The notes under the pieces are model-generated. The model was not told the origin of the DNA. It did no database searches and saw nothing but the letters and a program-made list of their open reading frames with translations. From Acorus gramineus (Eukaryota; Streptophyta; Magnoliopsida; Acorales; Acoraceae), in assembly GCA_030737835.1 (NCBI GenBank), contig JAUJYN010000051.1, forward strand, positions 549,312 through 613,311: 64,000 nucleotides of DNA. The letters are read 5' to 3'. Numbering within the stretch: position 1 is the first letter of the stretch; every line of letters starts with the position of its first letter. Shown here piece after piece: positions 1 to 11,828 of the stretch. The position numbers were made by a program, and so were the translations under genes.

Positions 1-772
1 CAGAAGAACATCAACAACCAAATCAAACTAAATCCATAACAAAAACCCAAAATCCATTTCATTCATATACACAGGCCCAAAAACAATCTGTGTAAACCAC
101 ACCAGAACATCCACAAATCAATGCACATGGTAAAATTAAGAATTTAAGAGTCAGGACACCAATTCATCCATAGAGACCCATGTAAAAGAACACTATCTAG
201 AGAGCCAAATGGTATTTAAAAGAAAAACTATTGAATTAACCAGAAAGCAATTGTGTGAAACAAGACATCCACATCTGTTATTTGGTTTGGAGGAAAATAA
301 AAAAAAACCCACCTTTGAAGACCAAACGTATGACCGTAGAGGGAGGAAAATGAAGAAACAGAAGTTCCCAGTCTTTGGATTTTGAGCGTTCTGCATCGTG
401 ACGAAGATGACGGAGTTGTTTCTGAGAGGCGAAGGTGAAGGGTCGCTGCGTTCATGGGCGCCGTTTCGGCAAGGGACGATGAGGAAGGTTTTTTTTGATG
501 AGGGTGGACATCTGCGTATTTCATTTTAGTTAGATTAGAAATAATAGATAGTTAGATTAGAAATAGTAGAAAAGGGATTTTACATCACTTAATTTGATAT
601 ACATGATAACTATATATGTATTCATCATTTATCAGGTATAAGGAGTTGTAAATAGAGTGTAGTGCAAAACAGTCAAATGATTGAGTGAATGGACTGTCAA
701 GGGATTTAAGTGATTGGGAGGGGCATATATGTCAAATGACAGTTTTTATGGTTCAAGAGCCTTTTATATAGT
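1..772 (-). mobile_element. Helitron-like element, 5' portion (continues beyond window)
   Basis: Read on the minus strand, the sequence starting at about 772 opens with TACTATATAAAAGGCTCTTG and goes on to a CATTTGAC motif and a TGCCCC motif. The same order of motifs occurs at 18790 going down, so both look like 5' ends of one Helitron family. The start lies immediately after the CTAG 3' end of the neighbouring element (774), so two copies sit head to tail. The canonical 5' TC dinucleotide is not visible, which weakens the exact boundary. The rest of the element is outside the window. Confidence 0.45.
313..524 (-). other. Exon-like GC-richer segment, unrecognised
   Basis: On the minus strand an ATG at 524 opens a frame rich in Ser, Thr and Pro that runs to a CAAAG|GTGGGT splice-donor-like site at 313/312. 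Base composition is clearly less AT-rich than the flanks. It resembles a first exon of a plant gene captured by the left Helitron-like copy. I do not recognise the peptide and see no following exon, so it may equally be a 5' leader. Function unknown. Confidence 0.3.
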
Positions 773-773
773 A

Positions 774-802
774 CTAGTTGTAGCGTATGTGCAAATGCAC
801 AT
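774..802 (-). repeat. Helitron-type 3' terminal hairpin and CTAG end
   Basis: The 16-base palindrome ATGTGCAAATGCACAT (787-802) forms a 7-bp stem with a 2-base loop. On the minus strand it is followed by the nine bases ACGCTACAA and then CTAG (777-774) and T. This spacing is the classical Helitron rolling-circle terminator arrangement. It is direct sequence evidence for an element ending here on the minus strand. Confidence 0.6.
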
Positions 803-2052
803 GAATATAGTGTAAGAAATTTTTTTCATTAATTTTTTTTCATTCATGTCAAATAATTTAAATACAATAACATTATGCAACTACAAAATAATATATATAT
901 ATATATGGTTTAAATTACGTACTACTTTCAACAATAATAACCAGTGACATTAACAACAAATTCTTCAAAATATGGGATTTGTAGAAAAACAAAAACACAC
1001 ATTGAAGAAATCAATAACGGTTTTTGTTTAATATAGTTTAATAAATTAAATATTAAAATTTTTAATATCTTTAACGTAAATGATATGATATTTTTTAAAA
1101 AATAGTACAGTTGCTGAATTATTAATGAGAAATATTCTATGCAACAATGCTATCAGTTGGTCAATCTCTATGTGAATGACAAAAATGGGCCACTAAAACC
1201 CATAGTTGAGATTAAAGAATCCAAAAATTCCACACCATCAAAGATTAACTAATATAAGGTTTACTTATATATTATTGAGTAATACCAATGGTAACTATTG
1301 AAAAGTTGATAAGTAGTAAATGAAGAAAAGGAAAACCAGTCAAATAATAACAAAAAGGGATTTTTATTTTTAAGTCCTCACAAACCATCATATTTAGTGA
1401 TCGATCCTTCCCTTCTTCGTATTTAGGTTTTAGTCCCCAGATTTAAATGATAATTTCTTTTTAGTCCCTGAGAGGGACCTATCCATAAATTATTTAATTT
1501 ATTTTTTAGTCCCTGTGAGGGACCTTTCCATGAATTATCCTTTAAATCGGGGGACTAAAACCTAAATACGAAGAAGGGAGGGATCAATCACTAAATATGA
1601 TGGTTTGTGGGGACTTAAAAGTAAAAATCCCTAGAAAATAATAATGTTAAATATGCCATACAATAATTAAAGCATAGAACACATATCCATTAACTTACAT
1701 AAGTTCCATATAAGGGGAATAACCTTGCAGCCTGTTTTTAAATCTTCGACTTTATAAACTTAACACAAAAGTTATATCTATGAGAGAAAGACAACCTTGG
1801 TTGATCAATTTAAACCCTACTCTTTTTGTTTTTAGATCCACTGTTGCTCTCGCTGCCTTCTTCAAAATCATTCGTAGTCTCGATATGCTCTGCAATCCAA
1901 CATCCCATTGCTCGATCTTTCTCACTAATTTTTTTTGGTTTAGTGAAAAAGACATACTTTTTTCCAATGCATGAAATCATTTTTCTGTAAAATTTGGATT
2001 GCATATTTATCTGCAATGACATATTAAAAATATTACTATAATCATATTTACA
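803..2052. other. AT-rich non-coding stretch with one MITE
   Basis: This stretch between the Helitron-like 3' end and the RPA1-like stop codon has an (AT)n run near 891-906 and the foldback MITE at 1357-1631. Short open frames at 1750-2020 on both strands look random. I see no gene. Confidence 0.6.
1357..1631. mobile_element. Foldback MITE, about 110-bp terminal inverted repeats
   Basis: The left arm beginning GGGATTTTTATTTTTAAGTC is repeated in inverted orientation at the right end. Pairing runs about 110 bases with few mismatches, including the shared blocks TTCTTCGTATTTAGG and CACAAACCATCATATT. Almost the whole 275-bp element is inverted repeat around a short AT-rich spacer. Flanking 9-mers (taacaaaaa and tagaaaata) are only partly alike, so a Mutator-like origin is a guess. 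No coding capacity. Confidence 0.8.
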
Positions 2053-5000
2053 TCATAATTTGAATTTAATTGTCTGTTTCACCTCTTTACTCAGCCGGAC
2101 GAATTCTGGAGCAGGACAACCAATTAAAATCTCTATAGCATCGAAGAGAGTAAGCTGAATGGTTCGATCTCCATCAGATACGAGAAGTTTTAGGATGTAT
2201 CTGAAAAAATGATAGATTCAATTGGTTGTAATAAGTTAACACGTGATTGGATAAGTAATCAGTTTTGTAATGTTTACCTCTCTGTGTGATCTACACCAGA
2301 CATGTTACATTTGTAACAATGTGTTTCACCTTCTTTGACGTCGACTTTACTGTAACACTTATTACAAGCATTATAGTATGGTTCTCTTTTGTTGTCAATG
2401 CTCTCGATGGTTGCTTTGAAAGAGCAGAAGCTTTTCTGTACGTTCAATTAATGTTAAATTTAGGACTCTTTAAAAAAACTTTTAATACGTAGCATGCAAT
2501 TGATATAGGTAGAAGGGATGGGCATGCAGGATGGGTTTTTTGGATTTCTTATTTTGAGATTTGATTGTGTTGTTTATACTGTCACCCTAGGAGAGTATTC
2601 TAATTTAAGTTTAGATGTATCTATATAACCATAGAACGATTTTTCCCTCAATTATCACCCTTGTTTTTTTTTGGTTTCGGTTTCAAGAATAAAACAAAGG
2701 ATCTTCAATATTAAGATATGAGGCAATATGTGTATAACTAAATTTTGATCTTCAATATTAAGATCCGAGGCAACATTTGAAGAAAATTACATAGTAATTA
2801 GTATACCTGGACACCTGATGTTCCTTCCCGAATGATCTGTTCAATAGTTATTTCGGTGGAATCTGTAACCCTTGTTGTTGTTGAAAAGAACAATTTGTCA
2901 TCCCCAATTTTTGATAAGGACATCAACCTGTATTATAAATTTTTGAAAAGAACAATTTGTCATCCCCAATTTCAATTTTTGATAAGAACAATCCATTAGC
3001 CATCATGTAAACTATATGATTAACTGATTCATTTATATGGTATATAATTTTTTTTATACATTTTAAATTTTTTTATATATAGGATTTTTAACAAATACTC
3101 ATCACAACATTTTCTTTTATCACAACTTCCAAGGCGAGGCAGTGGTCCAACCCAACAAACAACAAATCCAAAAATTTTGAGTATGGCTTAACTCATTTTC
3201 TATTTTTTTATGCTTCTATGGTTCATTGTTTTGATTCTATTTCAACAAGCTTTTATTTCAAACACATTTTACTTTTTATTTATTTATTTTTTGTGTGTAA
3301 TTCAGTAACAAATTTAGGTCTTTTGTAATTTTAGTTAATTTTATTTTTTTAATGACCCAATCTATGTAAATTCTTGGAACTACCACTGGTTTCAGTGAGT
3401 GAAGGGAGCTAATGAGATGCATAAGACTGTAAAAAGAACAATTGTAACAATACTCATTTTTAATTGGATACTTAGCTAAGATGCATTCTTTTATATTAAA
3501 AAATGATGTACACAGACAAACAAATAACCCCCTATAAACTGTCTATAATCCATATAACCTCTTGAATTTTTATAAAGTTTATATAACCCATTGAAAACAC
3601 CTATGTAAATCCAAATAGTCCCATGAGTCAAATTTTCATTAACAGATTAGGATTATTCTACGAATACTTTGTCTAACTAACTCTTATTAAACAAATGATT
3701 TCTGTTTTACTTCTTCATGTAAAAAATCGTTTTTTGTATATAAAAATGTGCTTACCTATGTCTTCCTGAATCTTGTATTTTATTCCCCTCACCCCCACCC
3801 GAAAACCCACAAAAGAAAATAGAAAAGAAAAAGTGACTGTTTTTTATATGGTTATGGCTTTCTGTTTTGATTGAGACCAACACACCCACACACAAAAAAG
3901 AGAAAACGTTTTTATGTTACTCATCTCTTCTTTTTTTCTTGTATTAAGATGTTTTCATTTTTTTTTTTCCTTCTCTGCGCTGTTTCCTTTTCTTTTTATC
4001 AGTTGGAACCGCTCCTTCAATTATGCATTTATTTAAATATCATTTTTCACAATTTTTAGAAAAAAGCTATTGTGTGTGAATCATTAAAAAATATAATCTA
4101 GTAACATTGATAAAAATATAATAAAATAATTTAATACCTTTCTCGAAGTTGATCTCCCTGTTCAATTGGTGGATTGATTTCTATTGTTGTACATGTCAAA
4201 GAATTGAGTCCAGATTGACCTGCAATTGGAATTGGATGCAGTTTATAAAACATGTTTTATTAATTTCAAGTAGGTCTTGTTAGTGTAATTACCTTCAAAG
4301 TTAGAACCTTTTGTCTTCGATATTGCTATAATTGGTTTATCCATGATTAATTCCTCTAAAATTTTTCCTTCATGCTCAGCCAAGTCACCCCATAATGTGA
4401 GCCGAATAGGATCAGACCTGTTGGCATGGATGGATAGAAAAATGTTAGTAAAATATATAAGTCAGCTATATCATAATATCATGAGATAGCTGAAATAAAT
4501 TTCAGTTGAATATATATCTCTAATTGTAATTTGTCGAACGGTTGTTTGTGGGTGGCCATTTTCTTTTCTCACTTTGCGTGCAGTTTGAACCTTCAGCACA
4601 AAAGCTATGGTATTTGCATTGTATATTTAGTAAGTTATTAGTATTGTGCATGTATTATACTTATTAATTACAACAACCATGAATTTCCAAATTAATAAGT
4701 TTAATCGTACATACCAATTGGTGGCTCTTTCACATCTTGACGTTGAATTGCCTCATTCAGTGGCACGAAATGAAATGTTGAATCTCGTATAACTACATCA
4801 GTTTGTGATTCCGTTATGCTTGTGTGGAGATTTAGAGATAACTCTATGTTTTCGTTCACATTGACATATCTGGGGTTTACAGGTTTGATCATTCCATTTG
4901 AAATAAAATAACTCTTGTTTCTCTCAAGCAACCGGTCAAATTTTCTTATTACATCGTTGAACATTACTGCCTGAACTCGTGTGCCCTGATGATTCACGTT

Positions 5001-5232
5001 AGGGAGTGTTAAAAATTGAAATATACGGTATGATATAGACAAGCATGTAAACATGACTAACCTCATCGTCGATTAAAATCACTTTCCAAACTTCCCCATT
5101 GCCCTTGCTGTTATCGTAAATCTCTAAAAGCCCTCGTCGTATTACTCTCGCTTTAATAGTCCATGTCCTCTGGAATAATTGTAGTTCTCTTAATGGCGTA
5201 TGTTGCATTATCTGACTTTCCTCAACAGACAT
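2053..5232 (-). CDS. RPA1-like single-stranded DNA-binding protein gene (8 exons, possibly decaying)
   Basis: This resembles the plant replication protein A 70-kDa subunit family, which binds single-stranded DNA in the nucleus during replication and repair. Exons on the minus strand: 5232-5062, 4985-4715, 4604 to about 4514, 4417-4293, 4219-4138, 2927-2807, 2435-2278 and 2200-2053 (stop TGA 2055-2053). They total about 389 codons, short for RPA1. The N-terminal OB fold carries QRTWTIKARVIRRG and GTRVQAVMFND. A second OB region has RLTLWGDLAEHEGK. The C-terminal OB fold contains a zinc ribbon C-x2-C-x12-C-x2-C (YYNACNKCYS then HCYKCNMSG). Phases agree at the junctions I could test, with GT-AG ends. 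The exception is the donor after exon 3, near 4514, where no GT is visible and read-through soon stops. The gene may therefore be a pseudogene or use a non-standard donor. It lies near the 3' end of the Helitron-like element, so it could be element cargo rather than the host subunit. Confidence 0.8.
2882..2995. repeat. Tandem partial duplication of exon 6 in the RPA1-like gene
   Basis: The block starting GAAAAGAACAATTTGTCATC occurs at about 2883 within exon 6 and again at about 2945 in the preceding intron. The second copy has an insertion and no splice acceptor at the equivalent place. It is a local duplication of part of the exon. A second small tandem duplication (GATCTTCAATATTAAGAT) lies nearby at about 2700 and 2750. 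Confidence 0.75.
3520..3700. repeat. Dispersed repeat in RPA1-like intron 5 (copy also at 61917)
   Basis: The 1.2-kb intron contains AAATAACCCCCTATAAACTG followed by CATATAACC, a CCCATGAGT block and AACAGATTAGGATTATTCTA. The same order of motifs occurs at about 61920-62090 on the plus strand. The two are diverged copies of one repeat. The family is unknown; the C-rich spaced pattern resembles some Mutator-like terminal repeats. Confidence 0.55.
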
Positions 5233-7267
5233 CTTCTGTATCAGCTTCTTGTCTAATGTATAAATAATGGTTAGTTTGGTTTGGTATTATATAAATATAG
5301 ATAAAGCTCGCCAAATTCAAACATGATACGAGAATAAAAGAGTAGCGTAGCAAATCACAGTCGGCCATATTTCAGTCACACCACATGCAAATAGCTTCTT
5401 GTTTTCATCCAATACAATAAGAAAATAATAAACCAGTCATAAACAAGAAAACTCAATACAAAATGCTTTGAAACAGATGGATGAAAAAACAATTGATGAT
5501 AAATATAGATCACATATTTTCATCCTAGAGGAAAGATTAAACAATGATAAAAGTACAATTCCACGGTATGGTGAGAATTTAAAAAAATTTACGTTCTCTT
5601 GCCTAAATTCTAGTCATAACAAGTTTCTAGGATTACAAACGCAATATAGATTCATGTGGATGGAGTTGAATATCTTTTAGATTCGAGTATAATAGTTCAA
5701 CAATTGAATATATGTTGTCATTTAAAATGATAAAAAACAATAAATCCAATACATATATCAAGTTCATAGCAAATGATTAGCAGCCTAAAAAAATTTTAGA
5801 AGTCTCTATTTCAGTATATCGTTCCATTTTATTGGACATTTAAACACAAAGTGATATATCACATTTTAACAATATAGTTCCTAAACGTTCCAAGAAGAAG
5901 GTAGTTGAGAATTCTAGTTTTCAATTTATAAAGACTTATGATGTAATTTCATTAATTAATATCATGTACAAATCCTACAAATATATATCATAATATTCAA
6001 GAGATACTGCAGAAGGAAAGATAAAGATATAGATGGTACATCATAAAGCTACTGGGATGCACAATGCACTTGCATTTGATAACAGAATCGACCTTCAGAA
6101 AGATTCCATATATTTAAAGAGTTCTGAAAGATTTATAAGAGGGCAATGACATCATCCACAGGTGTAAGATACATACATTGTATTATACGTGAGTATTATA
6201 AATTATTATATTTTCAACATAAACAATATGCCCCACACGCCACCAGAAATTAATAAAGCCTTTTAAAAAAGAGGCTACTATAAAGAAGGTAAAAACAAAG
6301 AAAAAAATAACTTGCCAAAAAAAACATGTTAAGCGCATAGGAAGTAAATATGTGGTTTTTTTATTGGCAATGATAGTACACATAATAAGCTTTGCACTAA
6401 AAAATTTATAGACGAAACTATTCTCGCTCGTTTGAGTTTTATTGACACAAATGTATCATAGATGTAGGTTTATATTATATTACTGAGTATTTAGTATAAA
6501 ACTTGGGTTTTTTTGGTGTGAATATAACACCGACAATTCAGATTAGCTTTAAATATTAAATACGTGATTAATAATCATCCAAACTAAATAAATGCATAGA
6601 TTTTGAATGAACTAAATGCATAATTTGATGAATAAAAGTATGGTAAATATATAGCCAGTCGGAATACTTTTCAAAACATTTGTAAAATTTCAGACTACTT
6701 TGTTACTATAATATGCATCCACAAATATATGTAATCAATATATTCAGTTTGGTGATCAGATATCTCTCTTGGCTAGCTACCCATTATATTAGTCGAATAA
6801 ACTTCTATTTTCTAAATTCTGCATGCATTTAATACCTTCATAATAAGGGCAACCATTTTAGTTTAGATGGTTTGTCACATGTATTTTTATGATTTAAAAT
6901 ATTGTCTTTGATTGTCATCACCTTCATCACACCAACACAAAAGTTTTTGCATGTTATCATAGTAATTATCATAGTAAAAAAAAAGGCTGATATATTTTGA
7001 TTTTTCCAAAATATGGTACAAATTAAATTTTATTAATATTTCCCATGTCTATGAACTTGATATAATTCATGTATCACCTTTTGATCATATTTTTTTTTAA
7101 TATACATATGTTAATTTCTTCTTTTCAAAGGCATCGATTCAAAGTTTATCAGTGTAAGCCCTATTTCAATTTAAAATTGTTATCATTAGATAAAAAAAAA
7201 TGGTACTCTATTATGATGATGAAAATATCATAATGAAATTATATTACAAAAGATATATAAATAAATA
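5233..7267. other. Upstream of the RPA1-like ATG, AT-rich, no clear gene
   Basis: A splice-acceptor-like ATACATTAG followed by ACAAGAAGCTGATACAGAAG precedes the ATG at 5232, so the start codon may lie inside a second or third exon. The rest is AT-rich with only short, unconvincing frames. I looked for Rep or helicase motifs and saw none. Confidence 0.5.
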
Positions 7268-7746
7268 CCTGATCCACTGTTGCACCACTTCCAATCAGAA
7301 TAGAGAATCGAAGATCAATCTGTTAAAGGCAAAACAAATTTCTTATTTGAGAAATTTTTTCTTCTAACAGTAGATACATGCCAATTTTTTTAAAAAGAGG
7401 AACCAAATGAAAAAATAACATATTTAGTTTATTTGCAACATAAAAACTTCAAAATAACCATCATTTCTACAAAAGATTAACTCACCTTCCTAAGGTTAAA
7501 AAAACATTTGAGAGAGAGAAGAAAAAAGAGAGAGATGATAGATCCATTTATCCAAATGAATGGGGATGACAATGAATGGGTATTCAATGTTGCATAAATA
7601 AATTTGAGGGTTTGTGGAAGAGCATAAGCCATTGTCTCTAGAAGAAGATGAGGGGATTGAATGGAGAGGGGATGAATGATGAGAAGATTGAATGGAGGGT
7701 GGATGAATGAGAGTGGCCGTTTCATAGTTGGAGGTTTAGGATCCAA
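7268..7746 (-). other. Possible 5' exons of the RPA1-like transcript
   Basis: On the minus strand an exon-like block ends at the donor AAG|GTGAGTT near 7484. A second block of about 50 bases ends at CAG|GTATTT near 7268 and is preceded by a pyrimidine-rich tract and CAG. Joined to the acceptor near 5255, neither gives a continuous frame into the ATG at 5232. They would therefore be untranslated leader exons. This is inferred from splice-like signals only. They could instead be captured exons of another gene. Confidence 0.28.
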
Positions 7747-8438
7747 TAATTGTGACTATTATAAAGTTTAATCGTGAGTTATTAAAATAAAAAAAATTTC
7801 ATGTGTTATGGTAGTTTCTTGATTGATTGGGGTTAAATGTATAAAAGAAACAATGTGTTAAAACATCTGATTTCTATCATAGCAGAGACTTGTAATCCCA
7901 ATATAGTACCCAAAAAACTAAATATGATTAGATACCCAACATAAACTTTCATTCACACTAAGAGATTGGAAAATTTTCACCTTCATATAATATAAGAATT
8001 GCAATTTAAAATATCTATACAACAAAGATAACAAGGACAACAAAGACTAAGAAAAAGCTGGCAATAGTCCCAAAAGCTAGTGATTGCCTAGAGAAGAACA
8101 CAAATTATTACTCGTCGATCAACAACCGCCTATAATAACTTATTTTTATTAGATTATTTCATCCTGCATAATGAAGACTATTGCAAACAATTATCTGTTA
8201 ATCTAGATTACAGCTACTTGAGAGCTATCTTCATGACCTCATTTACGTTTCCAAGTTTTGCCCCATGGTAAACTATGTGTGACATTCTCACTTAAGAAAA
8301 AAAATCCTATTTTTAAATGAAATTACAACATAAATAAAAGGTATATTACAAATAATGTCCAAGCACTTCAAAATTAAATGGACATGCCTCCAAGTTAATT
8401 TGTCGATGCGGATAAATTTGTCGATGTGGGTATCGCGA
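7747..8438. other. AT-rich non-coding stretch
   Basis: No convincing coding frame, RNA gene or terminal repeat is visible. The right end (cgcga, 8434-8438) is the target duplication of the adjacent solo LTR. Confidence 0.5.
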
Positions 8439-11400
8439 TGTCACGCCCCAGGGCTGGCCAACCCCGGGACGCGACAGGTGCATGTATATCATATCAAATC
8501 AGAAGCCTACACAGGAGGTCAATAATATATATCATACACAAACAACCAGAATGGCACACATGCAACAAAAGGCTGACATGATATATACACCAAATGCGGA
8601 AGCAAAAGACTGAATCTGTAAATAAACATTCTACAGACTCGATACTCAATCATACGTCCTGTGAGAGCCAATATACACAAATATACAACTGAACATATAC
8701 CAACACGTGCCAAGCACGGAAATACAATACATACAGCCAAGGAAAGGGATGCTGATAGCCTCTGGTACTCGCGGACGTAGCGCTGCTCCGCTACTGTAGA
8801 AATCCCTCGGAAAGCTCCAACTGCTGCTCCGGCTCCAGCTCAGGCTCAGTGGCAACTGGGGAAAAACATATGCGAGGGGTGAGCCACACGCTCAGTGAAC
8901 GGCACAACCCATGCATCACAGACAATATTGACCACAACATATTAATCCATTCTAACCCACAATTTTTCCATAATCCAGATCATACCCTCACCCTTACCCC
9001 TCAACAAGGGACTCAGGATATTGGGACTTACAATCATTCACAAACAAAACCAGCGGGTCACTCATCGCCAACCCACTTCACCCTCACCCTCACCTTTCCA
9101 AAGGTGACATAGGATTTTGGGACTGATAATCATCCATTCACATATCCAGTAGGTCGCTCATCGCCAACCCACTACACCCTCACCCTCACCCTACCACGGG
9201 TGACATAGGATTTTGGGACTGACTAGGCTGTTGGTCACCCTTAGTCCACCGATAGTCTCTCCCTCCACTCCGTAGGCCGCCTGGTCTACTCCCATATTCA
9301 GCACAGTCCGTCACCTCATCAGGAGGTGCCTACTAATGGGAGCCCTCTGTCAGGAAGGCCCTGTCTAACGTTGGGGGTAGCCTCCACCGGATCCAACGCA
9401 GGGAACAGAACAGCCTATCCATCGCATATGATCCACTCGGATCCGCCGACTACACGCCTCAACAATTCTAATGTCATGAACTCTTCAGAGTTCCTCCAGC
9501 GCGCATAACCAAGATGCGGGGAAACAAGTACAATCAAAAGCAGTGTTGGAATATCACTGGGGGAAAGAAACTCGGGAGGGCGGCGTGAGTTCCCGATACA
9601 GGGTACCCCGACAACCAAACAAGGAACACGGAGTACCCTAACACGGGTCTCACCGCTGTCCTCGCAAGGTCCCTCCCCTATAATATTCACTACTCATGCT
9701 AATAATCATACCAAACATACAACTCTAACGTTCTGAATTCCTCAGAACCCACCAGAGCGCATAACTACGATGCGGGGAACATGCATAAGGTTATAACAGG
9801 GTGGAATATCATTGGGGGAAAGAAACTCGGGAGGGCAGCGTGAGTTCCCATTATAGGACACCCCGACAACCAAACAAGGAACACGGTGTACCCTAACCCG
9901 GGTCTCACCGCTGTCCTCGCAAGGCCCCTCCCCTATAATATTCACTATAACATGCAATTTAACAAGTACTAGCATTTAATTTAATAAATAAACTAGTAGG
10001 GTGTCATGCATCGGTCGGGCTTCCTAACATGGAACCAGGGGACCTGCTGCATGGCTCATACACATATCCTATGGGTGCAAGTCCCTAACATGCAAAGACT
10101 AGGGTAGCATGCATTCTACACATGAATCATACAAGCATGGATTACATATTATTGCAGGTTAATATTTATCCATGACGCCCCAGGAGAGGTCGGTATACGC
10201 CCAAGTGCGTATAACACCTCTCTACTGGGTTGGATTGTCCCACTCACCGGAACTCGGGTCGACGCGCGACCGTCCGTCGAGATCTGCAAGACAGGGTATT
10301 AACTGGGTAAGTATAAATCCGCAAGTATTATTAAATACTTAAATAAATACCCAAAACCCACCACAAACACCTAACACTCGGGCAAACGTGCACGCGACCC
10401 GCACGCACGTTAGCCCGAGCACTTCGGCACCACCCGCACGGCCACCCGACCGCCCGGGTGCACCGCCGCGCTTCAGCCCGCGCACCCCGCACGCTTCGCG
10501 CCGGCCCGCGAGCACCCCGCGCCCTCGCGCGCAGCGCCTCGCCCCGCGCGCACCCCGCGCGCACCTCTGCCACCTTGCCGCACCTCGCGCGCACCTCGCG
10601 CGCACCTCCGCCACCTTGCCGCACCTCGCGCGCACCTCGCACACCTTGCCGCACCTCGCGCGCACCTCGCACGCACCTCGCACACCTTGCCGCACCTCGC
10701 GCGCACCTCGCACGCACCTCGCACACCTTGCCGCACCTCGCACGCACCTCCGCCTCGCGCCCGCAGCCTCCACGCACACGGCATCCGCACGACCAGCTCC
10801 CCCCCCGGCGCCCGCCCGCGCGCACGCTCGCGCGCACGCACGCGCGCACGCCCAGCCAGCCCCCCGCGCACGCTGCCGGTGCTGCCTGAGGCCCCCAGCC
10901 CGAGCACGCCTGCACTGCCAGCCCGTCCCGCTCGCCCAGCACGACCAGCGCCCTGCACCAGGCCCGCGCACGCCCGCGCGCACGCCGCGCGCACGCACGC
11001 TCGCGCGCCTGCCCGCGCGCACCCGACCTGCGCGCCGCCTGGGTTGCTGATGCTGCTGCTGACTGGCCCGGACAACCTGCCCCTGTCCGCGCGCCACCAC
11101 CACCACTCCCTTGACCACCGACCACCTCCAACCACCTCCGACCACCCTCCGACCACCCCCACTGCCGCCGACCACTCCCCAAACACAAACCCCCCCCCTA
11201 GCATACATCTATGCAAAAAAAAGAGGGAAAGGAGGCTTACCGAGGGGAAGGGGAGGTGTCCGGTAGCTCTTCGCGCGCCGAAACCTTCCTCAAAGGCTCT
11301 CCCACGCCCCGATCTATCACGGCCCTCAATTTGGCTCGAAACAGAGGAGAGAGAGAGGAGGTCGGGGAGGCTAGGATCGTCGGAACTCGGATTTGAAGAC

Positions 11401-11828
11401 ACCGGAGCGTAGATCGGGACCCGATCTACACTTCCCGTGCTTTGGGTTTTTGATTTTGAGGGGTGGAGGGGGCTCAAACGGAAGAAAAACGGAGAAGGGG
11501 AGAGAGAGAGTCCAAGGTCGGGGATGATGAATAGTGATTTCAAATTTTTAGATTCCATTTATGTAATGTGCGACTTAAAAATCCGGATACGCCCCGGAAC
11601 TACGAAATTTTTGCAAACGATGCCAGAATTCGATGAAACTTTCATGAGAGGTCTAAAATGGCGCCAGGACACCAAATATGCAGTCAGATTTCCAATCGGA
11701 GTCCTCTAACTCAGACGATAGCTAACAGTCTGAAATTATGCGGTTCCGACCAAAAACCCTAAAAATTTTTAAAACTGCCAGGACGCTCTAACGGTTACCA
11801 GCAGGCTAAAAGTGACACAAATATAACA
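8439..11828 (-). mobile_element. Solo LTR of the large gypsy family
   Basis: The plus-strand ends are TGTCACGCCCC and ATATAACA, flanked by an exact 5-bp duplication, cgcga (8434-8438 and 11829-11833). No internal region is present, so this is a solo LTR. In element orientation (minus) it holds the family splice-like signals, a donor at 11240-11235 (GTAAGC) and an acceptor at 10290-10284 (CTTGCAG). Between them lies a very GC-rich minisatellite with repeated CACCTCGC-type units at about 10555-10755. The 39-nt hairpin is at 10184-10222. An internal direct duplication of about 130 bases lies at roughly 9557-9700 and 9810-9955. (CACCCT)n runs near 8985, 9085 and 9175 give G-rich runs on the element strand. 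Confidence 0.92.

Noticed and set aside
4500-4520. U12-type AT-AC intron at the missing donor of the RPA1-like gene
   Set aside because: The sequence does not match ATATCCTT, and the downstream end is CAG with no good branch site visible.
5300-8438. Helitron Rep/helicase gene upstream of the RPA1-like gene
   Set aside because: Searched by eye on the minus strand for HUH and Walker-type motifs; none seen. Only short AT-rich frames exist.
9170-9200. (CACCCT)n runs resembling telomere repeats
   Set aside because: The plant telomere unit is CCCTAAA. These runs lack it and are an internal part of every LTR copy.
10331-11558. Long open frames (up to 361 codons) rich in Ala, Arg, Pro and Gly in the LTR at 8439, with similar ones at 34180-35300, 40180-41300, 46180-47280 and 56490-57475
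   Set aside because: They run on both strands and in several frames through the GC-rich CACCTCGC-type minisatellite, where stops are rare by composition. They show no domain and change with repeat number between copies.
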